Part shown: positions 17,196 through 26,577 of the stretch, one piece after another | How the letters are laid out: the number at the start of each line of letters is the position of its first letter | Position numbering within the stretch: the first letter of the stretch is position 1 | Assembly: GCF_004118975.1 (NCBI RefSeq) | Contig: NZ_CP035376.1 | Span: forward strand, 2,232,001-2,296,000 | Reading direction: 5' to 3' | Length of the DNA stretch: 64,000 bases | From: Luteimonas sp. YGD11-2 | GTDB taxonomy: Bacteria > Pseudomonadota > Gammaproteobacteria > Xanthomonadales > Xanthomonadaceae | Program-made: the position numbers and the translations under genes | The notes under the pieces: generated by a model | What the model was told of the DNA's origin: nothing | Seen by the model: the letters and a program-made list of their open reading frames with translations, nothing else | Database searches by the model: none

Positions 17196-19253
17196 ATGTT
17201 TGCAGGCCTCGACGGACTGCGCCTCAGTCATTGGAAAGCCGCGCAACGCGAGGATGGCGTGCTCGTGCTGGCCTTCGACCGCGCGGGCGAATCGGTCAAC
17301 ACGTTCGCGCAGGACGTGCTGATCGAACTCGACGCCGTGCTCGAGCGGCTGGCGCTCGAGCCGCCGAAAGCGGTGGTGGTGACCTCGGCCAAGGAAAAGG
17401 GCTTCATTGCCGGCGCCGACATCCGCGAGTTCGCGGAGTTCGACGCGAAGGGCACGATCGGTGATTCGATCCGTCGCGGCCAGCAGGTGTTCCAGCGCCT
17501 GGCCGATCTGCCGTGCCCGACGGTCGCCGCCATCCACGGCTTCTGCATGGGCGGCGGCACCGAGATCGCGCTGGCCTGTGATTACCGCGTCGCCAGCAAT
17601 GACGGCTCCACCCGCATCGGCCTGCCGGAAGTGAAGCTCGGCATCTATCCGGGATGGGGCGGCAGCGTGCGCCTGCCGCGTCTGGTCGGCGCGCCGGCGG
17701 CGTTCGACATGATGCTGACCGGCCGCACGCTGTCGGCCAAGGCCGCGCGTGGCATCGGCCTGGTCGACAGGGTCGTCGAGCCCGCGCTGCTGCTGGACGC
17801 CGCGGCGACGCTCGCGCTCAAGGGTGCGCAACGGCCACTCAGGCAGCGCGCACTCGGCTGGGCGACCAACACCTGGCCCGCGCGCCAGTTGCTGGCGCCG
17901 CAGATGGTCAAGCAGGTGTCGCGCAAGGCACGCAAGGAGCATTACCCGGCACCGTACGTGCTGATCGAGACCTGGCGCCGCACCGGCGGATCCACCGCAC
18001 AGCGGCTGGCGGCCGAGCGCAAATCGGTGGTCCGGTTGGCGGGCACGCCGACCGCGCGCAACCTGACCCGGGTGTTCTTCCTGCAGGAGCGCCTGAAGGC
18101 GCTCGGCGGCAGGCACCACGGCATCGGCCATGTGCACGTGGTCGGTGCGGGCGTCATGGGCGGCGACATCGCCGCCTGGTCCGCCTACAAGGGCTTCGAG
18201 GTGACCTTGCAGGACCGCGAGCAGCCATATATCGACAAGGCGCTTGCGCGCGCGCAGGAGCTGTTCCAGAAGAAGGTCAAGGACGACGCCAAGCGCCCCG
18301 ATGTCGCCGCGCGGCTGAAGTCCGACCTCCTGGGCGAGGGTGTGGGACGGGCCGACCTGGTGATCGAGGCGATCATCGAGGACACCGATGCCAAGCGCGG
18401 CCTGTATACGCAGGTGGAGCCGCGGCTCAAGGCGGATGCGCTGCTGGCGACCAACACCTCGTCGATCCCGATCGACGGGCTTGCGCAGGGCCTGGCACGT
18501 CCGGCGCAGTTCGCCGGCCTGCACTACTTCAACCCGGTGGCGCTGATGCCGCTGGTGGAGATCGTGCGCCACCCGGGCATGGACGAGGCCACGCAGCAGC
18601 GGCTGGCGGCGTTCTGCAAGGCGATCGACAAGCTGCCGGTGCCGGTCGCCGGCACCCCCGGCTTCCTGGTCAACCGGCTGCTGTTTCCGTACATGCTCGA
18701 AGCGGCGACCGCGTATGCCGAGGGCATCCCGGGGCCGGCGATCGACCGTGCCGCGGTCCGGTTCGGCATGCCGATGGGGCCGATCGAACTGATCGACACC
18801 GTGGGCCTCGATGTCGCCTCCGGGGTCGGCCGCGAGCTCGCGCCCTACCTCGGCCTGCAGATCCCCGCCACGCTGGCCACCCCGCCGGAAATGGGCCGAC
18901 GCGGCAAGAAGGACGGTCAGGGGTTGTATGCCTGGGAAGACGGCAAGGCGAAGAAGCCGGAACTGCCGAAGGACTACAAGGCGCCCGACGACCTCGAGGA
19001 CCGCCTGGTGCTGCCGCTGATCAACGAGGCGGTGGCGGCACTGCACGATGGCGTGGTGGCGGATGCCGACCTGCTGGATGCGGGAGTGATCTTCGGCACC
19101 GGCTTCGCGCCGTTCCGCGGCGGTCCGATCCAGTACGTGCGCGAGACCGGTGTCGACGCCGTGCTGGCCCGGCTCAAGGTCCTGCAGGCGCGGCATGGGG
19201 ACCGCTTTGCGCCACGCCCGGGCTGGGACAACCCGGCATTGCGCGGCGCCTGA
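17196..19253 (+). CDS. bifunctional enoyl-CoA hydratase/3-hydroxyacyl-CoA dehydrogenase (FadJ/FadB alpha-like)
   Basis: The 685-residue protein has an N-terminal crotonase domain with the oxyanion residues in IAGADIREF near 70, and catalytic Glu residues in GGGTEIALACDYRV near 117 and LPEVKLGIYPGWGGS near 145. A Rossmann NAD-binding dehydrogenase follows with the GAGVMGGDIA dinucleotide loop near 318, and the catalytic His is in GLHYFNPVALMPLVEIV near 448. It should perform the second and third steps of fatty acid beta-oxidation. No thiolase gene is adjacent, unlike the fadBA operon, so it is more like FadJ or a stand-alone alpha subunit. It is transcribed divergently from rpoE. Confidence 0.88.
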   Translation: MFAGLDGLRLSHWKAAQREDGVLVLAFDRAGESVNTFAQDVLIELDAVLERLALEPPKAVVVTSAKEKGFIAGADIREFAEFDAKGTIGDSIRRGQQVFQRLADLPCPTVAAIHGFCMGGGTEIALACDYRVASNDGSTRIGLPEVKLGIYPGWGGSVRLPRLVGAPAAFDMMLTGRTLSAKAARGIGLVDRVVEPALLLDAAATLALKGAQRPLRQRALGWATNTWPARQLLAPQMVKQVSRKARKEHYPAPYVLIETWRRTGGSTAQRLAAERKSVVRLAGTPTARNLTRVFFLQERLKALGGRHHGIGHVHVVGAGVMGGDIAAWSAYKGFEVTLQDREQPYIDKALARAQELFQKKVKDDAKRPDVAARLKSDLLGEGVGRADLVIEAIIEDTDAKRGLYTQVEPRLKADALLATNTSSIPIDGLAQGLARPAQFAGLHYFNPVALMPLVEIVRHPGMDEATQQRLAAFCKAIDKLPVPVAGTPGFLVNRLLFPYMLEAATAYAEGIPGPAIDRAAVRFGMPMGPIELIDTVGLDVASGVGRELAPYLGLQIPATLATPPEMGRRGKKDGQGLYAWEDGKAKKPELPKDYKAPDDLEDRLVLPLINEAVAALHDGVVADADLLDAGVIFGTGFAPFRGGPIQYVRETGVDAVLARLKVLQARHGDRFAPRPGWDNPALRGA

Positions 19254-19267
19254 CCGCGGACACCTGC

Positions 19268-19291
19268 GGGGCGCGGCGCACGCCGCGTCCC
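19268..19291. terminator. GC hairpin between convergent fadJ-like and pilZ genes
   Basis: GGGGCGCGG (19268-19276) pairs with CCGCGTCCC (19283-19291) with one G-T wobble around a six-base loop. It lies between two convergent stop codons and could terminate both transcripts. No U-run is present. Confidence 0.45.
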
Positions 19292-19305
19292 GTAACGCGC
19301 CCGGC

Positions 19306-19665
19306 TCACATCGTGTGCGTGGGCTTCTCTGAATTGGCGGTGCCGGCCAGCAGGGTCTCGATCCTGCCACGCACGTTCTCGCCTTCCTGGGTATCGGCGA
19401 ACTGCACGCCGATGCCGGCCATGCGGTTGCCCTGCGCGCCCGGCGGCGTCACCCAGATCACCTTGCCGGCGACCGGCAGGCGCTCGTTGGACTCCGGCAG
19501 CACCAGCAGCACGAACACCTCGTCGCCAATGAAATAGCGCTTGGCGGTCGGCACGAAGATGCCGCCCTGCTTCAGGTACGGCATGTAGGCGCTGTAGAGC
19601 TGGGCCTTGTCCTTCACCGTCAACGACAGGATGCCCTGTCGCGCGCCGCCACCGGTTGCCGCCAT
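19306..19665 (-). CDS. pilZ: type IV pilus PilZ-domain protein
   Basis: The 119-residue protein matches the small PilZ protein encoded after holB in Pseudomonas and Xanthomonas. Recognisable segments are GILSLTVKDKAQLYSAYMP, GGIFVPT and KVIWVTPPGAQ. The canonical c-di-GMP-binding RxxxR and D/NxSxxG motifs are missing, as in the Xanthomonas PilZ that binds PilB and FimX instead of the nucleotide. It therefore probably acts in type IV pilus assembly by protein contacts. The gene starts 3 bp after the holB stop in the tmk-holB-pilZ string. Confidence 0.85.
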   Translation of the reverse strand: MAATGGGARQGILSLTVKDKAQLYSAYMPYLKQGGIFVPTAKRYFIGDEVFVLLVLPESNERLPVAGKVIWVTPPGAQGNRMAGIGVQFADTQEGENVRGRIETLLAGTANSEKPTHTM

Positions 19666-19668
19666 TCG

Positions 19669-20640
19669 CTATCTCCTCGTACCGCGCCCGCCGGCGCTCC
19701 TGCTGTGTCCGCTCTCGCCCATGGCCTCGCGCCAGGCCAGCAGCAGCTCGCCCACCGCCAGGTCCGCCCGCACGGTGGTGCGCAGCAGGTCGCGGGTGCG
19801 GTTGGCATGCGCGAACCAGGCCGTGAGCCTGCGGGTTCGCACGGGGTCGGTCAAGCCGGCCGCACGCGTCGCCGCGAGGTCGGCGGCATGGCGCAGGCGC
19901 GCGTCGGCATCCTCGTCGCCGGTCCAGCGCCTGGCGACTTCCGACGGCGCCAGCGTGCCCGCGGCCAGCGCATCCAGATCCGTGGCGACGCCGGCACGCA
20001 ACGCCATGCCACCCTCGCGCAGCCAGTGCTCCGCGATGCCGGGATGTCCGCGGGCGGCATCCAGCGCCTCGGCCGCGGCCTTGCCCGCATGGCCCTGCGA
20101 CTGCAGCCAGGCCAGTGCCTCGTCGCGCGGCGGAAGGCGGAACTCCAGGCGCTGGCAGCGGCTGCGGATGGTCGCCGGCAGCCGCATCGGCTCCGCGGCC
20201 ACCAGCCACAGATAGCGGCCGGGTTGCGGCTCCTCGAGCGTCTTCAGCAGCGCATTGGCCGCGGCATGGTTGATCGCATCGGCCGGGTCGACGATCGCCA
20301 CCCGTGCCTGCCCGTACTGCGCGGTGAGCGACAGCTTGCCGGTGAGCGCGCGGATCTGTTCGATGACGATCTCGGTGCGCATGCGCGTGCCTTCGCGGTT
20401 CGGCTCGAGGCCCACTGCAAGCAGATCGGGATGGGTGCCGGCGGCGATCAGGCTGGCCGCGCGCGCATCGTGGCCTGCGCCGAGCAGGTGCGATGCCAGC
20501 CGGTCGGCCACCACCCGCTTGCCCAGCCGGGCCGGCCCGCACAGCAGCATCGCATGGCCCATGCGGCCGCCGTCGAGTGCATCCACGGCGCGGTCGAAGA
20601 CGCGCCGCTGCCACGGCGCAAGCGCCGGTGAGGGATTCAC
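19669..20640 (-). CDS. holB: DNA polymerase III subunit delta'
   Basis: The 323-residue clamp-loader subunit has a degenerate P-loop ([18 protein letters not shown] near 31), a sensor-like region [16 protein letters not shown] and the SRCQRLEF motif typical of delta'/tau proteins. It is part of the complex that loads the beta clamp with delta and DnaX (38.5-40.4 kb). I start at GTG 20640, which overlaps the tmk stop as GTGA (20637-20640) and has GGAGGA upstream. The same frame is open much further upstream, but only as a shadow of tmk and mltG. pilZ follows immediately. Confidence 0.9.
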   Translation of the reverse strand: MNPSPALAPWQRRVFDRAVDALDGGRMGHAMLLCGPARLGKRVVADRLASHLLGAGHDARAASLIAAGTHPDLLAVGLEPNREGTRMRTEIVIEQIRALTGKLSLTAQYGQARVAIVDPADAINHAAANALLKTLEEPQPGRYLWLVAAEPMRLPATIRSRCQRLEFRLPPRDEALAWLQSQGHAGKAAAEALDAARGHPGIAEHWLREGGMALRAGVATDLDALAAGTLAPSEVARRWTGDEDADARLRHAADLAATRAAGLTDPVRTRRLTAWFAHANRTRDLLRTTVRADLAVGELLLAWREAMGESGHSRSAGGRGTRR

Positions 20641-21329
20641 GCCCGCGTCCTCCAACCATGCAGCGCAGCCACCGCGGCCGCTGCCACCTCGTCCGCCGGC
20701 GGCGCCGCATCGATGATGCGGAAGCGGCCGGGCTCGGCGTGGGCACGGGCGAGATAGGCGGCGCGCACGCGCTCGAAGAACTCGTCGCGCTCGCCTTCGA
20801 TGCGGTCGGGCACGAGGTCGCGGCCACGGGTGCGTTCGCGGCCGCGGGCGACATCGATGTCGAGCAGCAGGGTGAGGCCCGGGCGCAGGCCGACGAAGCC
20901 GTGCTCGAGCAGCTCGATGCGCGCGGCGTCGAGACCGCGGCCACCGCCCTGGTAGGCATAGCTGGAATCGGTGTAGCGGTCGCACAGCACCCATGCGCCG
21001 CGCGCGAGTGCCGGCTCGATCAGTTCGCGCACGTGCTGCACCCGCGCGGCGAACACCAGCAGCAGTTCGGCTTCGGCGACCGCCGGGGCGCCGCCGGGAT
21101 CGAGCACGAGTTCGCGGATACGCTCCGCCAGCGGCGTGCCGCCGGGTTCGCGGGTGACCAGCACCTCGGCCCCGTCCTCGGCCAGGGCGGTACGCAACGC
21201 GGTGAGCACGGTGGTCTTGCCAGCGCCCTCGCCGCCTTCCAGCGAGACGAAGCGCGGATGCGTGGCCATCGCGCCGGGCACGCTCGCCCCGGATGCCGGC
21301 GACCCGGCGGCTGGCGTCGAACCGCCCAT
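20637..21329 (-). CDS. tmk: thymidylate kinase
   Basis: The enzyme phosphorylates dTMP to dTDP. Motifs are the P-loop [12 protein letters not shown], the DR box [14 protein letters not shown] and the LID region [15 protein letters not shown]. The start is uncertain. ATG 21329 overlaps the mltG stop (TGATG) and gives 230 aa, with a low-complexity leader of about 20 residues. ATG 21269 ([13 protein letters not shown]) would give the usual 210 aa. Coupling with mltG favours the first, family length the second. The gene is in the pabB-mltG-tmk-holB-pilZ string. Confidence 0.93.
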   Translation of the reverse strand: MGGSTPAAGSPASGASVPGAMATHPRFVSLEGGEGAGKTTVLTALRTALAEDGAEVLVTREPGGTPLAERIRELVLDPGGAPAVAEAELLLVFAARVQHVRELIEPALARGAWVLCDRYTDSSYAYQGGGRGLDAARIELLEHGFVGLRPGLTLLLDIDVARGRERTRGRDLVPDRIEGERDEFFERVRAAYLARAHAEPGRFRIIDAAPPADEVAAAAVAALHGWRTRA

Positions 21330-22414
21330 CACTGCGCCACGCGCGCGCGGTAGCGGCGCACGTACTCGCGCACCGCCACGTTGTGTTCGGCATAGGTGCG
21401 CGAGAACACGTGCCGTCCACTGCCGTCACCGATGGCGACGAAGTACAGCGCATCGCCGTCGGCGGGTTGCGTGGTCGCGCGAAGCGCGGCCACGCCGGGC
21501 ATCGCGATCGGCGTCGGCGGCAGCCCGTCGCGGGTGTAGGTGTTGTAGGGGGTGTCGGTCTGCAGGTCGCGGCGGCGGATGTTGCCGTCGAAGTCCGCGC
21601 CGATGCCGTAGATGACGGTGGGATCGGTCTGCAGGCGCATGCCGATCTGCAAACGGCGCACGAACACCCCGGCAATCTGCGGCCGTTCCTCGGCGATGCC
21701 GGTTTCCTTCTCCACGATCGAGGCCAGCACCAGCGCCTCCTCCGCCGTCTGCAGCGGCAGGTCGTCGGCACGCTGGGCCCAGGCCTCGTCGAGCGCGCGT
21801 TCCAGCGCGCGGTTTGCACGACGCAGCACGTCGAGATCGCTGTCGCCACGGGTATAGAGATAGGTCTCCGGAAGGAAGCGGCCCTCCGGGTGCACGCCCG
21901 GCCGGTCGATGGCCGCCATCAGCGCGGCGTCGTCGAGCGCGGCGCTGTCGGATTGGAGATGTTCAGCGCGCGCGAGCGCTGCACGCAGTTCGCGGATGTT
22001 CCAGCCTTCGACGATGGTGAAGCGGTGCCGCACGACCCGGCCGTCGCGCATGTTGGCCAGCACGTCGCGGGCGCTCATGCCGGGCTCGAGCGCGTACTCG
22101 CCCACCTGCAGCCGCCCGGCGGCGCCGAGCTGGCGGGCCAGGAGCTGCCATTCGAGGTCGCTGCCTTCGCGCACGCCGGCCTCGCGGATCTTCTGCAGCA
22201 CGCGGGCGAAGGAATCGCCGCGTTCCACCACATAGCCGTCGCCGGCATCGATGCCTGCCAGCGGTTCGTGCCGGAAATCCTGCCAGCGGTCCCACGCCCA
22301 GTACGCCGCGCCACCGGCGAGCAGTGCGAACAGGGCAAGAAAGGCGCCGATGCCGCGCCAGCGTCGGGAGGTGGCCATCAGCGCACGCCGTGTGCGGGGT
22401 GGGGGGCAGGTCAT
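21329..22414 (-). CDS. mltG: endolytic murein transglycosylase MltG
   Basis: The 361-residue protein has one N-terminal membrane segment (residues 22-42, [20 protein letters not shown]), a LysM-like region, and the YceG/MltG catalytic domain. The catalytic Glu is in [20 protein letters not shown] near 237, and the motifs DPTVIYG and [18 protein letters not shown] follow. It cuts nascent peptidoglycan strands and sets glycan length. Its start ATG 22414 overlaps the pabB stop as ATGA, and tmk starts at its own stop, so the string is tightly coupled. Confidence 0.95.
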   Translation of the reverse strand: MTCPPPRTRRALMATSRRWRGIGAFLALFALLAGGAAYWAWDRWQDFRHEPLAGIDAGDGYVVERGDSFARVLQKIREAGVREGSDLEWQLLARQLGAAGRLQVGEYALEPGMSARDVLANMRDGRVVRHRFTIVEGWNIRELRAALARAEHLQSDSAALDDAALMAAIDRPGVHPEGRFLPETYLYTRGDSDLDVLRRANRALERALDEAWAQRADDLPLQTAEEALVLASIVEKETGIAEERPQIAGVFVRRLQIGMRLQTDPTVIYGIGADFDGNIRRRDLQTDTPYNTYTRDGLPPTPIAMPGVAALRATTQPADGDALYFVAIGDGSGRHVFSRTYAEHNVAVREYVRRYRARVAQ

Positions 22415-23904
22415 CGCGCAAGGATAGCGTGGGTGCCCCGGCTCTGCGTCGGCTCGGCGTCCGCCGCGAGTGCGTGCAGCATGCCGCGCGCCTTCGCGCG
22501 CGTCTCGTCGAGCTCGCGCTGCGGATCGGAGTCGGCGACGATCCCGGCGCCGGTGCGGAAGCGCACCCGCTCCCCGGCCACCTCGGCACTGCGGATGAGG
22601 ATGTTGAGGTCCATGTCGCCGTCGCGGTTGAGCCAGCCCATCGCGCCGGTGTAGGCGCCGCGGCCGACCGCCTCGAGCTCGGCGATCACCTGCATGCAGC
22701 GCACCTTCGGGCAGCCGGTGATGGTGCCGCCGGGATGGACCGCGGCGATGACCTCGCCGGGCTTGGCGTCGGCGCGCAGCAGGCCGCGCACATTGCTGAC
22801 GATGTGGTGGACATGGGCATAGCTCTCCACCGTCATCAGCTCGTCCACCTCGACGCTACCCGGGGTACACACGCGGCCGAGGTCATTGCGTTCGAGGTCG
22901 ACCAGCATCACGTGCTCGGCGCGTTCCTTGGCATGCCCGACCAGTTCGCGCACGCGCGCGGCGTCGTCATCGCCCGGCAGGCGTGGCCGGGTGCCGGCGA
23001 TCGGACGGGTCTGCACGACATCGCCGCGCACGTTGACCAGCCGTTCCGGCGAGGCGCTGACCACGGTGCCGCCTGCCGTTGCGAACAGCCCGGAAAACGG
23101 CGCCGGGCTCATCGTGCGCAGGCGGGCGTACAGCAGCGCGGGATCCAGCGGCGCGTCGAAGCGGGCCTGCCAGCCGCGCGACAGGTTGACCTGGAACACG
23201 TCGCCGGCGGCAAGGTAGTCGAGGATGCGGCGCACGCCATCGAGGAATGCGCCGGGCGCGTCCTCGTCGAGCGTTGCGGGCGCCACCCAGGCCGGGAGTG
23301 CCGGCAGCGCTGCGCGCGACAGGTCCGCTTCGATGATATCCAGCAGCCCGCCGTGCGCGGTTTCGGCCACCGCGATGCACTCCCCGGTGGCATGGTCACG
23401 CAGCAGCGCTGCCGGGCAACGCAGCGCCTGCGCCACCGGCAACCCGTCGGCGGGCAGCGGCAGGCGCAGCACCGGCTCGATCTGCGCACCCAGCTCGTAG
23501 CCCAGGAACAGCGCCCAGCCACCACGGAACGGCCAGCGCAGTTCCTCGCGCGGCTGTCGCAGCGTCTGCCAGTGGCGATCGAGCACGTCGAGGAAGCCGC
23601 CTTCCAGTGCGTTGCCGCGCGTGTCGCGCACGACGCCATCCGTGTCGAGCGAGAAGCAATCGCCGTCGGTGACCAGCAGCAGGTCCCATCGCGCCTGCGC
23701 GGTGCCGTGCGCCACCGATTCCAGCAGCACCGGATAGCGCTGCGGCGCCCGCCGGTGCAGCGCGAGCAGGTCGGTATCCGGAGCGAGTTGGCGGGTGATC
23801 AGCACGGCGGTGTCCAGGTGGAAGGCGGCAACGTGATGCGACGCGCGGTCTTCCACGCCGCCGGCAGCCGCAGACGACCGTCGGCGTCGAGCGCACGCAT
23901 GCAC
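22411..23904 (-). CDS. pabB: aminodeoxychorismate synthase component I (chorismate-binding)
   Basis: The 497-residue protein is a chorismate-utilising enzyme with SPERLVNVRGDVVQTRPIAGT, LVDLERNDLGRV, GGTITGCPKVRCMQVI and GAGIVADSDPQRELDET. It should convert chorismate and ammonia to 4-amino-4-deoxychorismate for folate synthesis. The GGTITGCPK form and the position in the fab-pabB-mltG-tmk-holB cluster favour PabB over anthranilate synthase. The Lys of the PIKGT motif described for E. coli PabB is Ala here (PIAGT), as in TrpE. The start is uncertain. ATG 23904 is used, and the first 25 residues look poorly conserved. Confidence 0.85.
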   Translation of the reverse strand: MHACARRRRSSAAAGGVEDRASHHVAAFHLDTAVLITRQLAPDTDLLALHRRAPQRYPVLLESVAHGTAQARWDLLLVTDGDCFSLDTDGVVRDTRGNALEGGFLDVLDRHWQTLRQPREELRWPFRGGWALFLGYELGAQIEPVLRLPLPADGLPVAQALRCPAALLRDHATGECIAVAETAHGGLLDIIEADLSRAALPALPAWVAPATLDEDAPGAFLDGVRRILDYLAAGDVFQVNLSRGWQARFDAPLDPALLYARLRTMSPAPFSGLFATAGGTVVSASPERLVNVRGDVVQTRPIAGTRPRLPGDDDAARVRELVGHAKERAEHVMLVDLERNDLGRVCTPGSVEVDELMTVESYAHVHHIVSNVRGLLRADAKPGEVIAAVHPGGTITGCPKVRCMQVIAELEAVGRGAYTGAMGWLNRDGDMDLNILIRSAEVAGERVRFRTGAGIVADSDPQRELDETRAKARGMLHALAADAEPTQSRGTHAILAR

Positions 23905-23968
23905 CCGCCGGAGATGCCGGCACCATCGGCCGGCGCGGCATCACGCATCGCATGGAGGCCTCTGCGGC

Positions 23969-25204
23969 TTACACCTTCGCGAACACCAGCGTGCCGTTGG
24001 TGCCGCCGAAGCCGAACGAATTCGACATCGCCACCTCGACCTGCGCGTCGCGCGCGGTATTGGGGATGTAGTCGAGGTCGCAGCCTTCCGACGGATTCAC
24101 GAGGTTGATCGTGGGCGGCAGCACGCCAGTGTGGATCGCCATCGCCGAGTACACGGCCTCGATGCCGCCGGCCGCGCCCAGCAGGTGCCCGGTCATCGAC
24201 TTGGTGGAGCTGACCATGACCGAACGCGCGTGGTCGCCCAGCGCCTGCTTGACCGCCATCGTCTCGGCGAGATCGCCAGCCGGCGTCGAGGTGCCGTGCG
24301 CATTGATGTAGCCGATGCGGGCAACGTCGATGCCGGCGTCGTTGATCGCGTTGCGCATGCAGCGTGCCGCGCCCTCGCCGTTCTCACTCGGCGCGGTCAT
24401 GTGGAACGCATCGCCGCTCATGCCGAAGCCGATCAGCTCGGCGTAGATGCGCGCCCCACGCGCCCTGGCGCGCTCGTATTCCTCGAGGATCAGGATGCCG
24501 GCACCGTCACCCATGACAAAGCCGTCGCGGCCCTCGTCCCACGGGCGCGACGCACGCGTCGGCTCCTCGTTGTGGGTGGACAGCGCCTTCATCGCGCAGA
24601 AGCCGCCCAGCGAGGTCGGCGTGGTCGCGTATTCGGCGCCGCCGGCGATCATCGCGTCGGCATCGCCGTACTGGATCATGCGCATCGCCAGGCCGATGTT
24701 GTGGGTGGCCGTCGTGCACGCGGTGACCGCGGCCACGTTGGGCCCCTTGGCACCGGTCATGATCGACACCTGGCCCGCGATCATGTTGATGATCGTGCTG
24801 GGCACGTAGAACGGCGACACCTTGCGCGGGCCGCCCTCGTGGTACTTGATGGTGGTGTCCTCGATGCCCTTCAGGCCACCGATGCCGGCACCGATCGCCA
24901 CGCCGACGCGCTCGCCGTCGGCGGCCACGTCGAGGCCCGAATCCTCGACCGCCATCATCGAGGCGGCCACGCCGTAGTGCACGAAGGTGTCCATCTTCTT
25001 GATGTCCTTCGGTGCGATCCAGCGGCTGGCGTCGAAGCCCTTGACCTGGCCGGCGATGCGGGTCGGGAATGCGGACGCATCGAAATGGGTGATCGGGGCG
25101 ATGCCCGAACGACCCGCGACGATCGCTTCCCAGTTCGAGGCGAGGTCGTTGCCGACCGGCGACAGGATGCCCATCCCGGTGATCACCACGCGACGCTTGG
25201 ACAT
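23969..25204 (-). CDS. fabF: 3-oxoacyl-ACP synthase II
   Basis: The 411-residue KAS II has the Cys-His-His arrangement: catalytic Cys in AAVTACTTATHNIG near 164, His in YINAHGTSTPAGD near 303 and His in SMTGHLLGAAGG near 340. It extends acyl-ACP chains with malonyl-ACP in fatty acid synthesis. ATG 25204 follows GAGGAGCATTCC, a strong ribosome-binding site. It lies downstream of acpP, the usual acpP-fabF order, and is followed by pabB after 64 bp. Confidence 0.96.
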   Translation of the reverse strand: MSKRRVVITGMGILSPVGNDLASNWEAIVAGRSGIAPITHFDASAFPTRIAGQVKGFDASRWIAPKDIKKMDTFVHYGVAASMMAVEDSGLDVAADGERVGVAIGAGIGGLKGIEDTTIKYHEGGPRKVSPFYVPSTIINMIAGQVSIMTGAKGPNVAAVTACTTATHNIGLAMRMIQYGDADAMIAGGAEYATTPTSLGGFCAMKALSTHNEEPTRASRPWDEGRDGFVMGDGAGILILEEYERARARGARIYAELIGFGMSGDAFHMTAPSENGEGAARCMRNAINDAGIDVARIGYINAHGTSTPAGDLAETMAVKQALGDHARSVMVSSTKSMTGHLLGAAGGIEAVYSAMAIHTGVLPPTINLVNPSEGCDLDYIPNTARDAQVEVAMSNSFGFGGTNGTLVFAKV

Positions 25205-25332
25205 GGAATGCTCCTCAATCGGTTCTGGATCGCGGCGCCACAGTGCAGGCCGCAAACGCACGAGGCCGCATGCGCGGCCCCGGGCAGGTCATGCAACGGC
25301 CGGGCGCACGAAGGCCCCGGCCGCCGGGCGCG

Positions 25333-25572
25333 TCAGCTCTTGACGTGCGCCTTGACGTAGTCGATCGCCTGCTGGACCGAGGTGATCTTCTCGGCGTCCT
25401 CGTCGGGGATCTCGCACTCGAACTCTTCTTCCAGCGCCATCACCAGCTCGACGGTGTCGAGCGAGTCCGCGCCCAGGTCGTCCACGAACGAAGCGCTCGG
25501 GTTGACTTCCTCTTCCTTCACGCCGAGTTGCTCGACGACGATCTTCTTGACGCGCTCTTCGATGGTGCTCAT
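25333..25572 (-). CDS. acpP: acyl carrier protein
   Basis: This is a 79-residue acidic ACP with the phosphopantetheine attachment Ser37 in [17 protein letters not shown]. The sequence is strongly conserved with E. coli AcpP. It carries acyl intermediates for FabD, FabH, FabF and FabG, all encoded nearby. A TACACT box 36 bp upstream suggests its own promoter besides read-through from fabG, as is common for this highly expressed gene. Confidence 0.97.
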   Translation of the reverse strand: MSTIEERVKKIVVEQLGVKEEEVNPSASFVDDLGADSLDTVELVMALEEEFECEIPDEDAEKITSVQQAIDYVKAHVKS

Positions 25573-25607
25573 GGATGTGCTCCGCTCAGGGCCCTGATTC
25601 GGCCGGT

Positions 25608-25613
25608 AGTGTA
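25608..25613 (-). promoter_or_regulatory. possible -10 box for acpP (TACACT)
   Basis: The minus strand reads TACACT, ending 36 nt before the acpP ATG and leaving a leader of about 29 nt that contains GCGGAGCA. The -35 is not clear. Confidence 0.35.
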
Positions 25614-25683
25614 AGGGAAAGGCCGCCGGGCAGCGATGCGCGCCGGCAACCGTGAAGCTGGGGGAGTGTCCCCCGGTCCGGTG

Positions 25684-26427
25684 TCACGGCATGTACATGC
25701 CGCCGTTGATGTGCAGGGTCTCGCCGGTGATGTAGGCCGCGTGCGGCCCGGCCAGGAAGGCCACGGCATTGGCGATGTCGGCGGGCTCGCCGAGGCGGCC
25801 CAGTGCGATCTGGCCCAGCAGCGCGGTCTTCGCGTCCTCGGGCAACGAACGGGTCATGTCGGTGTCGATGAACCCGGGTGCCACGACGTTCACCGTCACC
25901 CCGCGCGAGCCGATCTCCTTGGCCAACGATTTCGAGAAGCCGATCACGCCGGCCTTGGCGGCGGCGTAGTTCGCCTGGCCGGCATTGCCGGTGACGCCGA
26001 TCACCGAGGCGATGTTGATGATGCGGCCCTTGCGCGCCTTCATCATGCCGCGCATCACCGCCTTCGACATCCGGTAGACGCTGCTGAGGTTGGTGTCGAG
26101 GATGGCCTGCCAGTCCTCGTCCTTCATGCGCATCAGCAGGTTGTCGCGGGTGATGCCGGCATTGTTGACCAGGATCGACACCGCGCCGAATTCCTTCGTG
26201 ACCGCATCGACCAGCGACTCGACCGAGGCCGCATCTGCCACGTCGAGCACGCGACCGTGGCCGCCGTGGGCCTGCAGGCGCGTGCCGATCGCCTGCGCGC
26301 CGGCCTCGCTGGTCGCGGTGCCGATCACGGTCGCGCCCTGCGCGGCCAGCGTGTCGGCAATGGCCGCGCCGATGCCGCGGCTGGCGCCGGTGACGAGTGC
26401 GATCTCGCCCTGCAGTGGTGGATTCAT
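25684..26427 (-). CDS. fabG: 3-oxoacyl-ACP reductase
   Basis: The 247-residue short-chain dehydrogenase has the NADPH loop VTGASRGIGAAIA near 13, NNAGITRDN near 88, and the catalytic Ser-Tyr-Lys in IASVIGVTGNAGQANYAAAKAG near 140-160. It reduces 3-oxoacyl-ACP in the elongation cycle. It sits between fabD and acpP as in E. coli. The start ATG 26427 is preceded by GGAGCAACTGAGCA. Confidence 0.96.
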   Translation of the reverse strand: MNPPLQGEIALVTGASRGIGAAIADTLAAQGATVIGTATSEAGAQAIGTRLQAHGGHGRVLDVADAASVESLVDAVTKEFGAVSILVNNAGITRDNLLMRMKDEDWQAILDTNLSSVYRMSKAVMRGMMKARKGRIINIASVIGVTGNAGQANYAAAKAGVIGFSKSLAKEIGSRGVTVNVVAPGFIDTDMTRSLPEDAKTALLGQIALGRLGEPADIANAVAFLAGPHAAYITGETLHINGGMYMP

Positions 26428-26577
26428 TGCTCAGTTGCTCCGTACAGCGTGCTTCGCCGCGGATTCTCGCGGATGCAGGCGGATAAACCAACAAACCGAC
26501 GACGCCGGACCCGGCGATCGCGGCGGATCTCGATGAGGCCGACTATCCGCGGTGTCCCGCGGGCAGGCGTGGATGGA

